DNA of 64,000 nt from an uncultured Eubacterium sp. (GCA_910583555.1 CAJTXO010000006.1:62001-126000), one strand, 5' to 3'; numbered from the stretch's first letter, positions 17,475 to 25,257 are shown. The notes: generated from the letters alone by a model not told the origin. Numbers and translations are program-made.

Positions 17475-19355
17475 TCAATTTATTTCATCCATTCCCGTTA
17501 TCATCCACCTGCCCTCGATACACTCACAGGTATATCGATATTTCTGTCTCACCGTCTTCGCCTCGGCATCCGCATAATAGACACGGTATCTCTCTTTTGA
17601 GGAAATCGCTACCTGCCTGCTCACCTGCTCCCCCGAAGCCTCTTCCGCGGATGTGATCGAACAGGCCCGGACTTTCTCGCGGATCCCGCGCTTGAAATAA
17701 TTTTTCGCCATCTCGCACTGCTGCCCGTACACATCGCTTCCTGTGTACAGCACCTGGCTCAGCTGCTCGATATTTCCCGTGTTCACCGCCTCGGTAAACA
17801 GCCTGATATATGTCTGAAACAGTTCCTCCACCGCACCCATATCCTCCGCTTGCGACTGCTGCGACATCTCATCCACCGGGATCTGCTGCTGTCTTGCGCC
17901 GTTTTCCGCACCGGAACTATTGTCCACTCCAAGACCATTTCCCGTCCCGAGACCGTTCTCCGCTCCAAGACCATTTCCCGCCCCGAGACCGTTCTCCACT
18001 CCAGAACCATTATCCGCTCCAAAACCATTTCCCGCCCCGAGACCGTTCTCCGCTCCAAGACCATTTCCCGCCCCGAGACCGTTCTCCGCTCCAGAACCAT
18101 TATCCGCCCCGAGACCATCCTTCGCCTTCAAATCGGCTGCCGCTGTGGATTCGCCGCCCGTCCGCTCATATTCCGCCGCTCCGCCATTTTCAGATAAAAG
18201 CCCCGCAGCGGAGCCTTCCTCCGACACACCTCTCCCGGCACGCGTCTCCTTTTGCTCTTCTCCTGCCAACGCTCCAACCGACGCTCCCCTGCCCGCGCTG
18301 CACGTAATACCAGCCGCCGCCAGCACGAGGACGATGAGCGGAGCGATGACCCAGCGAGAATACTTCTTCCTGCCGCTGATCGCCCGGATCCTTCTCTCCA
18401 TCTCTTTTCCCTTCCGGCTCATTGGCATGATCGGATACCGGAACTCTCCCCACCCCGGACGCCCCGCCAGCCGGATGAGCATCTGCCCATAGGAAAAGCG
18501 CTTTTCCCGCCCGATCCGCTGGATAACTGTCTCATCACAGAACAGCTCGGCATCCTTTTTCGAACACGATACCGCCAGCCACAAAAGGGGATCAAACCAG
18601 TAAACCGAGATGAGAAGCACCCGGAACATCGCCCAGATATGGTCAAAATGACAGTAATGCACATATTCATGGGTAATGATCTGCTCCATCTCCTCCGCAT
18701 CCTCGATCGATCCATCACCGGAAAATAACCGTTCCGGCAGATAGATGGCAGGATGAAAAAATCCATACAGGCACGGATTTTGTATCCCTCCCGCCGCATA
18801 TATTTTAACTTTCCCCCGCTCCCCGTATGGCACACGGTTTTTCCTTAATCCCCGCATCAGACGCGCATTCGACAGGATGAACCAGAGAAGGAGCAGCCCC
18901 GAAATCGCCATTCTGACGCCGGTTAAAACAATATAAATATCCGTACCCTGCTGCCCTTCGCCGCTATTTTGGACGCCATTTCCGATCTGTAAAGCCGCGT
19001 TCCCGGACTTTTTGAATTCCCCATCCAAAGCGTCCGCCTCATATTTCCCCGACGCCCCGGAATCGTCCTGCGGGATTTCCCCGTTCACCGTTTGCTTTAC
19101 GGCCAACTCGGAATCATACTTCCTCTCCGCCACCCGCGCCGAAAATGTTTTCGAGATCAATGTCCCCGCGCTGAAAGGTGTGGAAATAATGTTCACAGGC
19201 ACCAGAAAACGCAGCAAAACGAGAAGCCACAGGGCATAGATCCCGGCGTATCGTATTTTCCCGCTGAAAATCTTGCGAATCCCCAAAACCATCAGTACGA
19301 GCAGGGAAGATTCCAAAATAAATTCCCAAAATAGCATTTCGTCCCAATAAAACAT
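17475..19355 (-). CDS. M56 (BlaR1/MecR1-type) membrane peptidase fused to an NTF2-like domain
   Basis: A protein of 626 residues. N-terminal spans surround a zinc-metalloprotease domain with HEYVH at 229-233 and the downstream DAELFCDE carrying the third ligand. A further span lies near 345-365 (VIAPLIVLVLAAAG). Instead of a penicillin-binding sensor domain it has an extracytoplasmic linker, including a six-residue Gly/Asn repeat (about 413-483), and a C-terminal domain (about 500-626) that resembles the NTF2-like domain of TcaA. M56 proteins cleave or inactivate BlaI repressors after sensing cell-wall damage. It follows the BlaI gene by 27 bases with AAAGGA before the ATG. The ligand is unknown. 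Confidence 0.85.
   Translation of the reverse strand: MFYWDEMLFWEFILESSLLVLMVLGIRKIFSGKIRYAGIYALWLLVLLRFLVPVNIISTPFSAGTLISKTFSARVAERKYDSELAVKQTVNGEIPQDDSGASGKYEADALDGEFKKSGNAALQIGNGVQNSGEGQQGTDIYIVLTGVRMAISGLLLLWFILSNARLMRGLRKNRVPYGERGKVKIYAAGGIQNPCLYGFFHPAIYLPERLFSGDGSIEDAEEMEQIITHEYVHYCHFDHIWAMFRVLLISVYWFDPLLWLAVSCSKKDAELFCDETVIQRIGREKRFSYGQMLIRLAGRPGWGEFRYPIMPMSRKGKEMERRIRAISGRKKYSRWVIAPLIVLVLAAAGITCSAGRGASVGALAGEEQKETRAGRGVSEEGSAAGLLSENGGAAEYERTGGESTAAADLKAKDGLGADNGSGAENGLGAGNGLGAENGLGAGNGFGADNGSGVENGLGAGNGLGAENGLGTGNGLGVDNSSGAENGARQQQIPVDEMSQQSQAEDMGAVEELFQTYIRLFTEAVNTGNIEQLSQVLYTGSDVYGQQCEMAKNYFKRGIREKVRACSITSAEEASGEQVSRQVAISSKERYRVYYADAEAKTVRQKYRYTCECIEGRWMITGMDEIN
17905..18115. repeat. 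18-bp tandem repeat coding a Gly-Asn-rich linker
   Basis: About eleven degenerate copies of an 18-bp unit encode six-residue units of the form GLGAEN / GLGAGN / GFGADN in the M56 protein. Such repeats change copy number by slippage without breaking the frame, so linker length may vary between strains. Confidence 0.85.
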
Positions 19356-19382
19356 TGTTTATTCCTTTGTCCTTTCCTTCTC

Positions 19383-19808
19383 TCAGTGCTTTTCGTCCTG
19401 CTCCTGTTCGGATTCACGCTCCGCGTTTTTCAATATTTCCTGCAGTTCATGGATGTCCTCTTTCGATAAATCCTGCTGCCGCACGAGCGCACTCATCATC
19501 ATGCCGATACTTCCATCGTAAATCCGCTGTAAAAAATCTCTCGTTTCCTGTACGACGACATCTTCCTTTTTCACAATAGGAAAAAAGCATTTCGTCTTTC
19601 CTTTTTCCTCAAAACCGATCAGGCCCTTTTCCGACATCCGGCGCACCATCGTCGCGCAGGTGCTCTTGCTCCACCCCACCCGCTCGTTTAAAATGGGCAC
19701 GATCTGCATGAGTGTCCTCGGATGTTCCTCCCAAAGACAGTTCATTACATACCACTCACTGTTAGTAACACGAACTTCCTGTTTCACGCTGTCCTCCATT
19801 CCTGCCAT
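19383..19808 (-). CDS. BlaI/MecI-family repressor
   Basis: A protein of about 141 residues with the winged-helix Penicillinase_R domain: VTNSEWYVMNCLWEE, then STCATMVRRMSEKGLIG (recognition helix and turn) and a wing. The C-terminal part is the dimerisation helix region ending in a charged tail. BlaI proteins repress their own operon and targets until cleaved through the M56 partner. The start is uncertain: the ATG at 19808 has AGGA 9 bases upstream, and another ATG at 19799 would remove three residues. Its promoter overlaps a 13-bp element shared with the divergent OatA-like gene. Confidence 0.88.
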   Translation of the reverse strand: MAGMEDSVKQEVRVTNSEWYVMNCLWEEHPRTLMQIVPILNERVGWSKSTCATMVRRMSEKGLIGFEEKGKTKCFFPIVKKEDVVVQETRDFLQRIYDGSIGMMMSALVRQQDLSKEDIHELQEILKNAERESEQEQDEKH

Positions 19809-19855
19809 GCCAGTATATCCTAAACGGCACGACACATATGATTTGTTCTCAATTC

Positions 19856-19868
19856 TACTTTGTAAACC
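19856..19868 (-). promoter_or_regulatory. Likely BlaI operator, repressor side
   Basis: The minus strand reads GGTTTACAAAGTA directly after the -10 of the blaI promoter. The same 13 bases occur in the mirrored position of the divergent promoter (19950-19962). The TTTAC/GTA core resembles the TACA/TGTA dyad of Bla/Mec operators, and its position would block transcription start. Confidence 0.7.
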
Positions 19869-19870
19869 TT

Positions 19871-19899
19871 ATTATAAAGCCGCGAGTTTAATTTGTCAA
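19871..19899 (-). promoter_or_regulatory. Consensus promoter of the blaI-M56 operon
   Basis: On the minus strand TTGACA (19899-19894), exactly 17 bases, and TATAAT (19876-19871): a perfect sigma-A promoter. The operator-like element follows it by two bases. A promoter this strong needs repression, which fits BlaI control. Confidence 0.85.
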
Positions 19900-19919
19900 C
19901 CAAAATTTTTAAAAAGTGG

Positions 19920-19948
19920 TTGACAACATAAACCTTCCATTGTATAAT
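19920..19948 (+). promoter_or_regulatory. Consensus promoter of the OatA-like genes
   Basis: TTGACA (19920-19925), 17 bases and TATAAT (19943-19948): a perfect sigma-A promoter on the plus strand, back to back with the blaI promoter. The two -35 boxes are 20 bases apart. Confidence 0.85.
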
Positions 19949-19949
19949 T

Positions 19950-19962
19950 GGTTTACAAAGTA
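19950..19962 (+). promoter_or_regulatory. Likely BlaI operator, OatA side
   Basis: GGTTTACAAAGTA starts one base after the -10 and is identical to the element on the other side. With the following bases it forms the dyad TTTAC-AAA-GTAAA. It would cover about -5 to +8 of the OatA-like transcript. Confidence 0.7.
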
Positions 19963-20003
19963 AATCAACAGCCATTGCCTGTTAGGAAAGAGGGTCGATC
20001 ACG

Positions 20004-20963
20004 ATGAATGAAAAAATGAAAACTACCAAAAAAAGAAAAGGATTGGACGCGCTGCGCGGGATTGCCATTATCGGCATCGTTTTATACCACTTGTTCCCCT
20101 CCACAGTGCCGGGCGGATTTTTGGGCGTGCCCCTGTTTTTCGTACTCTCCGGATACCTGATGTTTGTCACGAGTGAGCGCAGCTGGGAAAATGGGGACTT
20201 CCATATCGGAAGCTACTACAAAAAACGGATCAAAAAAATCCTGCCCCCGCTGTTTACAATGGTGATGATCGTATGCTGCTACCTGACTCTGACCGAGAGC
20301 AGCCTGCTGATCGGCATACGCCACGAAATTTTCAGCATCTTTCTGGGCTACGACAACTGGTGGCAGATCCAGAACAGTGCTTCCTATTTTTCAAAACTGG
20401 CGCTGGCGTCTCCCTTCACCCACCTTTGGTTTCTGGCGGTTGAGATCCAGTTCTATCTTTTATGGCCAATCCTCTATGTACTTTACCAGAAATGCTGCCA
20501 GTACATCAGCGGCCGGAAGATGTGCTTTGTCTTTTTGCTGCTCGCCCTCCTTTCCGCCGGCAGGATGTTTATGCTCTACACCCCCGGTGAGGATCCGTCC
20601 CGGGTATACTACGGAACCGACACCATGGCGTTTCCGCTGCTTATCGGTATTTTTCTGGGCGCTGTCAGGCAGCAGTACAAATATCTGTGCCGTCAGGTGA
20701 GGAAAAACACGGCCGCGCGGTTTGTCATTTTCTTTCTCATCATCTGCGCGCTCTTTGTCACGGTAAACGGCGAAACACCGTTTCTCTATCAGGGCGGCAT
20801 GTTTCTCGTAAGCCTGTTTTTTGCCTACCTGATCCACATGATCGAGAACCAGGAGGCCTGCCCCGGTTCGCTGCCTGAGCCGTCCGTCCTGTCCCTGCTC
20901 GGCAATAAAAGTTACGGCATCTATCTGTGGCACTACCCGCTCATCGTATTAGCGCTCATATAA
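20004..20963 (+). CDS. Acyltransferase 3 membrane protein, N-terminal half of an OatA-like enzyme
   Basis: A polytopic protein of 319 residues of the acyltransferase 3 family. LDALRGIAIIGIVLYH at 14-30, PGGFLGVPLFFVLSGYL, and FTHLWFLAVEIQFYLLWP are the family signatures closest to peptidoglycan O-acetyltransferase OatA. It ends just after SYGIYLWHYPLIVL, where OatA proteins continue through further helices into an SGNH domain. Here a TAA ends the frame, and the SGNH protein begins in the same frame only eight codons later. It would move acetyl groups across the membrane. A consensus promoter with a BlaI-like operator lies about 50 bases upstream. Confidence 0.8.
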   Translation: MNEKMKTTKKRKGLDALRGIAIIGIVLYHLFPSTVPGGFLGVPLFFVLSGYLMFVTSERSWENGDFHIGSYYKKRIKKILPPLFTMVMIVCCYLTLTESSLLIGIRHEIFSIFLGYDNWWQIQNSASYFSKLALASPFTHLWFLAVEIQFYLLWPILYVLYQKCCQYISGRKMCFVFLLLALLSAGRMFMLYTPGEDPSRVYYGTDTMAFPLLIGIFLGAVRQQYKYLCRQVRKNTAARFVIFFLIICALFVTVNGETPFLYQGGMFLVSLFFAYLIHMIENQEACPGSLPEPSVLSLLGNKSYGIYLWHYPLIVLALI

Positions 20964-20987
20964 AAAACAGGTTGGAGGAATACATGT

Positions 20988-21773
20988 ATGAAAAGGAATA
21001 GTAATAGAAACGGAAAAAAAGTGATAACGATCCTCGGCATCGTCGCCTTGCTCTGGTGCACAGTCATAGGGATATATGGTATTTTCAGCGCGCCGGACTC
21101 CGACCAGGCCGAACTGGAACAGCAATTAATGCGAAACGAAAAAGCGTTGGAACAATTGGAAGAAATGAATTCGATGCCGCCCGCCGAAGCGGTAACTCCA
21201 TCCGCTCCGAACATAGTGAGCCCGTCCGCGGTAACAGACGCCGACTCGCCTCTAAACACGCCGGTGACGCCGGAAGACGCCGGCAAACCTGAACATACGC
21301 TTTCCGTCATCGGAGATTCCGTGTTTTTAGGCGCATCGCCTGCTTTTAAGGAACTGATGGAAGACGCCGTGATCGACGCCAAGATTTCCCGCCAGGTCTA
21401 TCAGGCGATCGACGTCGCAAAAAAGCTGGAAAAAAAGAAAAAACTGGGTGACACCGTGATCATCTCCCTCGGCACGAACGGAAATTTCAATCCCGCGACC
21501 GGACAGGAACTGATCGATTACCTCGGACCCGACCGGACCATTTATTGGATCAATGCCTATGGAAAAAAACTGGATATTCAGAAACAGGTAAATGAAACGA
21601 TCCGCGACTTGGCGAAAAAGAACGCCAATGTCACCGTCATTTCATGGGCAAATGAAGGCAAAGAACACCCGGACTGGTTTTATCAGGACGGTGTCCACCT
21701 GAACGCGAAAGGGCAGACCGGGTTTGCCCGCTTTATCCAGAAAAGCATCGGATCCGCGGACACGGAACACTAA
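20988..21773 (+). CDS. Membrane-anchored SGNH acetyltransferase, C-terminal half of an OatA-like enzyme
   Basis: A protein of 261 residues: a transmembrane anchor (about 12-34), a Pro/Ala/Ser/Val linker to about 102, then an SGNH domain. VIGDSVFLGA holds the catalytic Ser block, SLGTNG the oxyanion Asn block, and DGVHLNAKG the Asp-His pair, spaced as in the extracellular domain of OatA, which O-acetylates N-acetylmuramic acid and gives lysozyme resistance. TGGAGGA is 12 bases before the ATG. Together with the preceding gene it would make an OatA of about 589 residues, close to the usual length. It is in the same frame as that gene, separated by one stop codon. Confidence 0.82.
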   Translation: MKRNSNRNGKKVITILGIVALLWCTVIGIYGIFSAPDSDQAELEQQLMRNEKALEQLEEMNSMPPAEAVTPSAPNIVSPSAVTDADSPLNTPVTPEDAGKPEHTLSVIGDSVFLGASPAFKELMEDAVIDAKISRQVYQAIDVAKKLEKKKKLGDTVIISLGTNGNFNPATGQELIDYLGPDRTIYWINAYGKKLDIQKQVNETIRDLAKKNANVTVISWANEGKEHPDWFYQDGVHLNAKGQTGFARFIQKSIGSADTEH

Positions 21774-21785
21774 ATTTTAATAAAT

Positions 21786-22358
21786 TTAATAAAGTTTCCT
21801 CCCATTAAAGCTGTTCATCGCCGCGTCCACGCCCTCCGAGACGATCGCCTCGACCGCCTCGACCGCGAAATCCAGCACCTCGCCGATGATCTTTTCATCG
21901 CCTTTCGAAAACCGGCCGAGCACATGCCGCACAAGGTCGCCCCCTTCCGGCTTCCCGCCCACGCCCACCTTGACACGCGGAAATTCATTGGTTCCCAAAT
22001 GTTCAATAATATTTTTTATGCCGTTGTGCCCGCCGGCGCTCCCCTTCTGGCGGACGCGGAGCTGGCCCACCCCGAGGGAAATATCATCAAACGCAACGAT
22101 GATATCCTCAGGGTCGATCTTATAATAATCCGCGAAACTGCGGATGCACTCTCCGCTCAGATTCATAAACGTCTGCGGCTGGGCGAGGATGACTTTCTCC
22201 CCGCCGATCATCCCTTTTCCGCAAACCGCCTTGTGTTCTTTACTCGTCAGCGGTATCTGGTATTTATCCGAGATCCTCGCGATCACTCCAAAGCCGATAT
22301 TGTGCCGCGTCCCGGCGTAATCCCTGCCTGGGTTTCCCAGTCCTGCGATCAATTTCAT
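21786..22358 (-). CDS. pth: Peptidyl-tRNA hydrolase
   Basis: A full-length bacterial Pth of 190 residues. It cleaves peptidyl-tRNA released by stalled ribosomes. MKLIAGLGNPGRDYAGTRHN contains the catalytic His and Asn, and AFDDISLGVGQLRVRQKGSA is the central signature with the conserved Asp and GSAGGHNG loop. AGGAGG precedes the ATG. It stops 12 bases from the convergent SGNH gene. In related genomes pth and mfd are neighbours; here the M56/BlaI/OatA cassette lies between them. Confidence 0.96.
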   Translation of the reverse strand: MKLIAGLGNPGRDYAGTRHNIGFGVIARISDKYQIPLTSKEHKAVCGKGMIGGEKVILAQPQTFMNLSGECIRSFADYYKIDPEDIIVAFDDISLGVGQLRVRQKGSAGGHNGIKNIIEHLGTNEFPRVKVGVGGKPEGGDLVRHVLGRFSKGDEKIIGEVLDFAVEAVEAIVSEGVDAAMNSFNGRKLY

Positions 22359-22502
22359 AATTTACCTCCTGCGCGCATGCCATTTGCAATACCTGTGCTT
22401 TCTTTTGGTTTTAATGGCATTCCACTTCCCTCCCTATGGTAATATTATATTGCGAAACTCGCATAAAGTCAATGCGCACTCACACAGCACTTACATAACC
22501 AC

Positions 22503-23387
22503 TCACTTAACCTCTATCCCCAAAACCGTCAGCTCCTCATTGATGATCAGTTCAATTTCCGCTTCCCCCTCCGCAAATCCCGCCGTCACAAGCACCGTCA
22601 CCCTCTGGGTATAAGATTCATCATCTTCAAGTAAAGGCACCTCAATATTGGTGATCTGTTTATAAACACCGAGCGATGCCAATTTCTGCTGCCAAGCCTC
22701 CCGCTTTTCCTTCGTCAAACTAGCCTTACAACCTTCATCCACAAGCGGCCAGATTCCGTCAAAATTACCCTCCACCAAATAGTCGACCACCTCATAGATC
22801 CGTTTATTTATTTCCACTTCATTTAAATGGCTCGGAACATATAAATACGCCGCCACGTTTTCTCTCCGATACTGTCGCATCTCTTCAAATGTTTCAAAAT
22901 ATTTGTTTTGACACTGGTCGAAATATAATACGATTTCCCGCTGCATCGTCTGGTGTGTATGACGGTCTTCGTACTTGATCGTAGCTGTAACCTCCTGATA
23001 ATCCATGTGGGCCATCTTTCGTATCCCTGTAACTTCTTTATACTCAATCTCATCCGTCTGGATATGCTGCTGAAAATATTCTTTTGCCTCACGGGAAACG
23101 GCAAAATTAAAGCACCGGAAATATGGCGTTACCCAGATTACAAATAAAAATACGAAAAATGCCAAACCCAATACGACTCCCCGTACAACTCGGATCAGCA
23201 CCGGCCTGCGCTCCCCCCACTTCCTGCGCAGGAACCAATACGAACACGGACACACAAAAAGCGCCAGCAAAATGGGAGGTACCGCGTTTTCCTTTCTCAC
23301 CGCTATGAAAACACACATAAAAAATAAAAGAAAACCATAAATATTCAACAACAAATTACCAGCCTTTAAAAACTTCTCTTTTTTCAT
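22503..23387 (-). CDS. Membrane protein with C-terminal DUF3887/NTF2-like domain, part of second M56 operon
   Basis: A protein of 294 residues with three transmembrane spans in the first 95 residues and an extracytoplasmic part. The last 100 residues (from about VVDYLVEGNFDGIWPL through WQQKLASLGVYKQITN) have the helix-sheet pattern of DUF3887, an NTF2-like fold. It follows the M56 gene by 16 bases on the same strand and is probably co-expressed. The other M56 protein in this window carries an NTF2-like domain in cis, so this protein may be a detached sensory partner. That role is inference; no enzyme motif is seen. Confidence 0.6.
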   Translation of the reverse strand: MKKEKFLKAGNLLLNIYGFLLFFMCVFIAVRKENAVPPILLALFVCPCSYWFLRRKWGERRPVLIRVVRGVVLGLAFFVFLFVIWVTPYFRCFNFAVSREAKEYFQQHIQTDEIEYKEVTGIRKMAHMDYQEVTATIKYEDRHTHQTMQREIVLYFDQCQNKYFETFEEMRQYRRENVAAYLYVPSHLNEVEINKRIYEVVDYLVEGNFDGIWPLVDEGCKASLTKEKREAWQQKLASLGVYKQITNIEVPLLEDDESYTQRVTVLVTAGFAEGEAEIELIINEELTVLGIEVK

Positions 23388-23403
23388 ATATTTCCCCCAT
23401 TTC

Positions 23404-24645
23404 TTATAAATACGTAACGACCCTGCGCCAACCGGTACACACCTTTTGAACCGTTATATACCGCGCCGAAGAATCATACAGATTGCATCCCATCTCTGCC
23501 CGCCACACGCCATTCAGTCCTGGGCCAAAACAATACGAGTCATACCATATGTAAGCCGCTCCCGCCGGACATCCAGACCGCTTCAGCTTTTCCCGGAGCG
23601 CTTTCGTATCAATGACCAATTCATCCGCCCTGTCCTCTACCAGGATCTGCCGATATTCCTCCTCCGTCAGCGTAAGTTCCGTCCGGCATCCTGCTTCTTC
23701 ATCCATGATCGAAAGAATCGCCTCGATCCCGTTTCCACCTCTCGCGACAAATCGTGAACCGGCCAGTACTGCCGCCGCTGATACGAAAAGTACGATTCCC
23801 GTGACCCGGAAAATACGCTTCCGGTACGTGCCAAATTTCTCCCGGTACGCCGCCAGCATCCGGATCCTCGTGCGGCACTCGCTGATCGAAAAGAAAAAGT
23901 TCACCTTCTGCAGGATGTTTTCAGAGGATACCGCACCTGTCACCTCACTCAGGATCAGTTTCCCGTATTCCACGCGGCTCCCCTTCTCCGCCACCACACT
24001 GTCGCAAAATATTTCCATATCGGTCTGAAATACTTTCACACCGTAATGTATGATCGGATTTAGCCAGAAAACACATTTCCATATTGAAGCGATGCAAAAG
24101 AACAGATCGTGCCGGCAGCGGATATGCGTGGCTTCATGCCGCAGTATCATTTCCAGTTCATCCGCCGTGAACCGGCTCTGAAAATCTTCCGGCAGCACGA
24201 TATAAGGATGAATGACGCCGATTGTATACGGTGAATGCCTGCAATCCGACACTCTCACAAGACACTTCTTCCCACCGGTTTCCATGCACATGTAGACTGG
24301 ATATTTTCTCCCCCGCCTGATCAGTCTTTGCTTCGCGATCACATATCCGAGGAAGAGCACCCCCGCCATCCCCCAGTAAAACACCCCCAATGCCGTCATA
24401 TCATCAAAGATCGTCCAGAAAAACGCCTCCCATCTCTCAAATACGCCCTGCTCAAATAACCGGCATTTTCCGGTGAAAAGAGCGAGGAGCGGCAGCATCC
24501 ACAAAAACCCGTACACATAGGGATTCCTGCCCCGGCACTTCCAGTAAATACCGCGGATCACGAGTACGGTAAGAACCAGTACACTTACGGAAAATTGTAT
24601 CCGCAGCATCCGCATCTGCAATATGAGAAAAACCAAATGACCCAT
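23404..24645 (-). CDS. M56 (BlaR1/MecR1-type) membrane peptidase
   Basis: A protein of 413 residues. Membrane spans at the N-terminus lead to a metalloprotease domain with HEATH at 170-174 and the later TDMEIFCDS segment. A final span lies near 280-300, then an extracytoplasmic tail of about 110 residues without the SxxK of a penicillin sensor. It starts 4 bases after the stop of a BlaI-type repressor, so the pair is a standard two-gene sensor-repressor unit. It is a diverged relative of the M56 protein at 17475-19355. The signal is unknown. Confidence 0.85.
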   Translation of the reverse strand: MGHLVFLILQMRMLRIQFSVSVLVLTVLVIRGIYWKCRGRNPYVYGFLWMLPLLALFTGKCRLFEQGVFERWEAFFWTIFDDMTALGVFYWGMAGVLFLGYVIAKQRLIRRGRKYPVYMCMETGGKKCLVRVSDCRHSPYTIGVIHPYIVLPEDFQSRFTADELEMILRHEATHIRCRHDLFFCIASIWKCVFWLNPIIHYGVKVFQTDMEIFCDSVVAEKGSRVEYGKLILSEVTGAVSSENILQKVNFFFSISECRTRIRMLAAYREKFGTYRKRIFRVTGIVLFVSAAAVLAGSRFVARGGNGIEAILSIMDEEAGCRTELTLTEEEYRQILVEDRADELVIDTKALREKLKRSGCPAGAAYIWYDSYCFGPGLNGVWRAEMGCNLYDSSARYITVQKVCTGWRRVVTYL

Positions 24646-24649
24646 ACGA

Positions 24650-25039
24650 TCAGTCCCCTTTCCTTCTCTCCAGTAAGGAAATCAATTCCTGCACGTCCTG
24701 TTCCGACAAATCTTCCTGTTTTACCATCGTCGCGAGCATCAGGCTCCCATCCCCGGAAAAATAAGCATTCTTAAAATTCTGGCTCTTCTCCTGGATGCAC
24801 TCCTCCTGCGTGTATTTCGCATGGTAATGATGTACCGTCGAATTGCGCGGATCAACTTCGAACTCCAACACGCCCTTTTTGACCAGCCGGTTGATCATCA
24901 CGCGCACCGTCCGCGCCGATATGTCTTTCACGCCTTCCAGACCCTCTACAAAATCCGCCGCCGTGCACGTTCCTTTCTCCCACACAACTTTCATGAGCAG
25001 CCACTCATTTTCCGTAATACTCGGGAATATATCTTTCAT
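24650..25039 (-). CDS. BlaI/MecI-family repressor (second)
   Basis: A protein of 129 residues starting at the ATG at 25039, chosen because GGAGG lies 7 bases upstream; the longer frame has no site. The winged-helix domain reads ITENEWLLMKVVWEKGTC, then ARTVRVMINRLVKKGVLEFE. The C-terminal half resembles the other BlaI protein (TMVKQEDLSEQDVQELISLL against the equivalent QQDLSKEDIHELQEIL). It probably represses its own operon through the palindrome at 25133-25146. A BlaI in front of an M56 peptidase and an NTF2-like membrane protein indicates a cell-envelope stress switch. Confidence 0.88.
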   Translation of the reverse strand: MKDIFPSITENEWLLMKVVWEKGTCTAADFVEGLEGVKDISARTVRVMINRLVKKGVLEFEVDPRNSTVHHYHAKYTQEECIQEKSQNFKNAYFSGDGSLMLATMVKQEDLSEQDVQELISLLERRKGD

Positions 25040-25132
25040 CCCAGTTCCTCCTCTCAGGTTATAAAATTCTCTATGTATCAAACATCTGATGAAAATTATC
25101 TTCATACAATGGATTGTTCCTGTCTTTCGGTA

Positions 25133-25146
25133 TTTACAATTGTAAA
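25133..25146. promoter_or_regulatory. BlaI-type operator palindrome
   Basis: TTTACAATTGTAAA is a perfect 14-bp palindrome containing TACA-N2-TGTA, the core of known Bla/Mec operators. It lies at about +6 to +19 of the predicted blaI transcript, where a repressor would block initiation. Confidence 0.75.
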
Positions 25147-25158
25147 CACTTTGAATAA

Positions 25159-25187
25159 AGGATAACATGCGGTTTCTTTTTTGTCAA
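25159..25187 (-). promoter_or_regulatory. Promoter of the second blaI-M56 operon
   Basis: On the minus strand TTGACA (25187-25182), 17 bases, TATCCT (25164-25159). The operator palindrome is immediately downstream. Confidence 0.65.
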
Positions 25188-25203
25188 CCCCTCGGCTGCT
25201 TTA

Positions 25204-25217
25204 TGCTTTTAAAAGCA
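25204..25217. promoter_or_regulatory. 14-bp palindrome between two divergent promoters
   Basis: TGCTTTTAAAAGCA is a perfect palindrome placed between the -35 of the blaI promoter (25182-25187) and the -35 of a plus-strand promoter (25229-25234). It is a candidate binding site for an unknown regulator. Confidence 0.4.
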
Positions 25218-25228
25218 CATGTAAAAGA

Positions 25229-25257
25229 TTGACAGATTAACCTGCTATTACTATAAT
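25229..25257 (+). promoter_or_regulatory. Orphan consensus promoter pointing into a gene-free gap
   Basis: TTGACA (25229-25234), 17 bases and TATAAT (25252-25257) is a perfect sigma-A promoter. No recognised plus-strand gene follows. A 43-codon frame (25316-25447) and a 16-codon frame lie downstream without good ribosome sites, and the transcript would run antisense into the 3' end of the AlbA_2 gene. It could drive a small RNA or a small protein. Confidence 0.6.

Noticed and set aside
17905..18115. CRISPR-like array of short repeats
   Set aside because: The repeats are contiguous, 18 bp, without spacers, and are in frame within a coding region.
17810..18492. Several Pro/Arg-rich plus-strand frames over the repeat region
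   Set aside because: They arise from the 18-bp repeat of the M56 gene read on the other strand; no ribosome sites and no domains.
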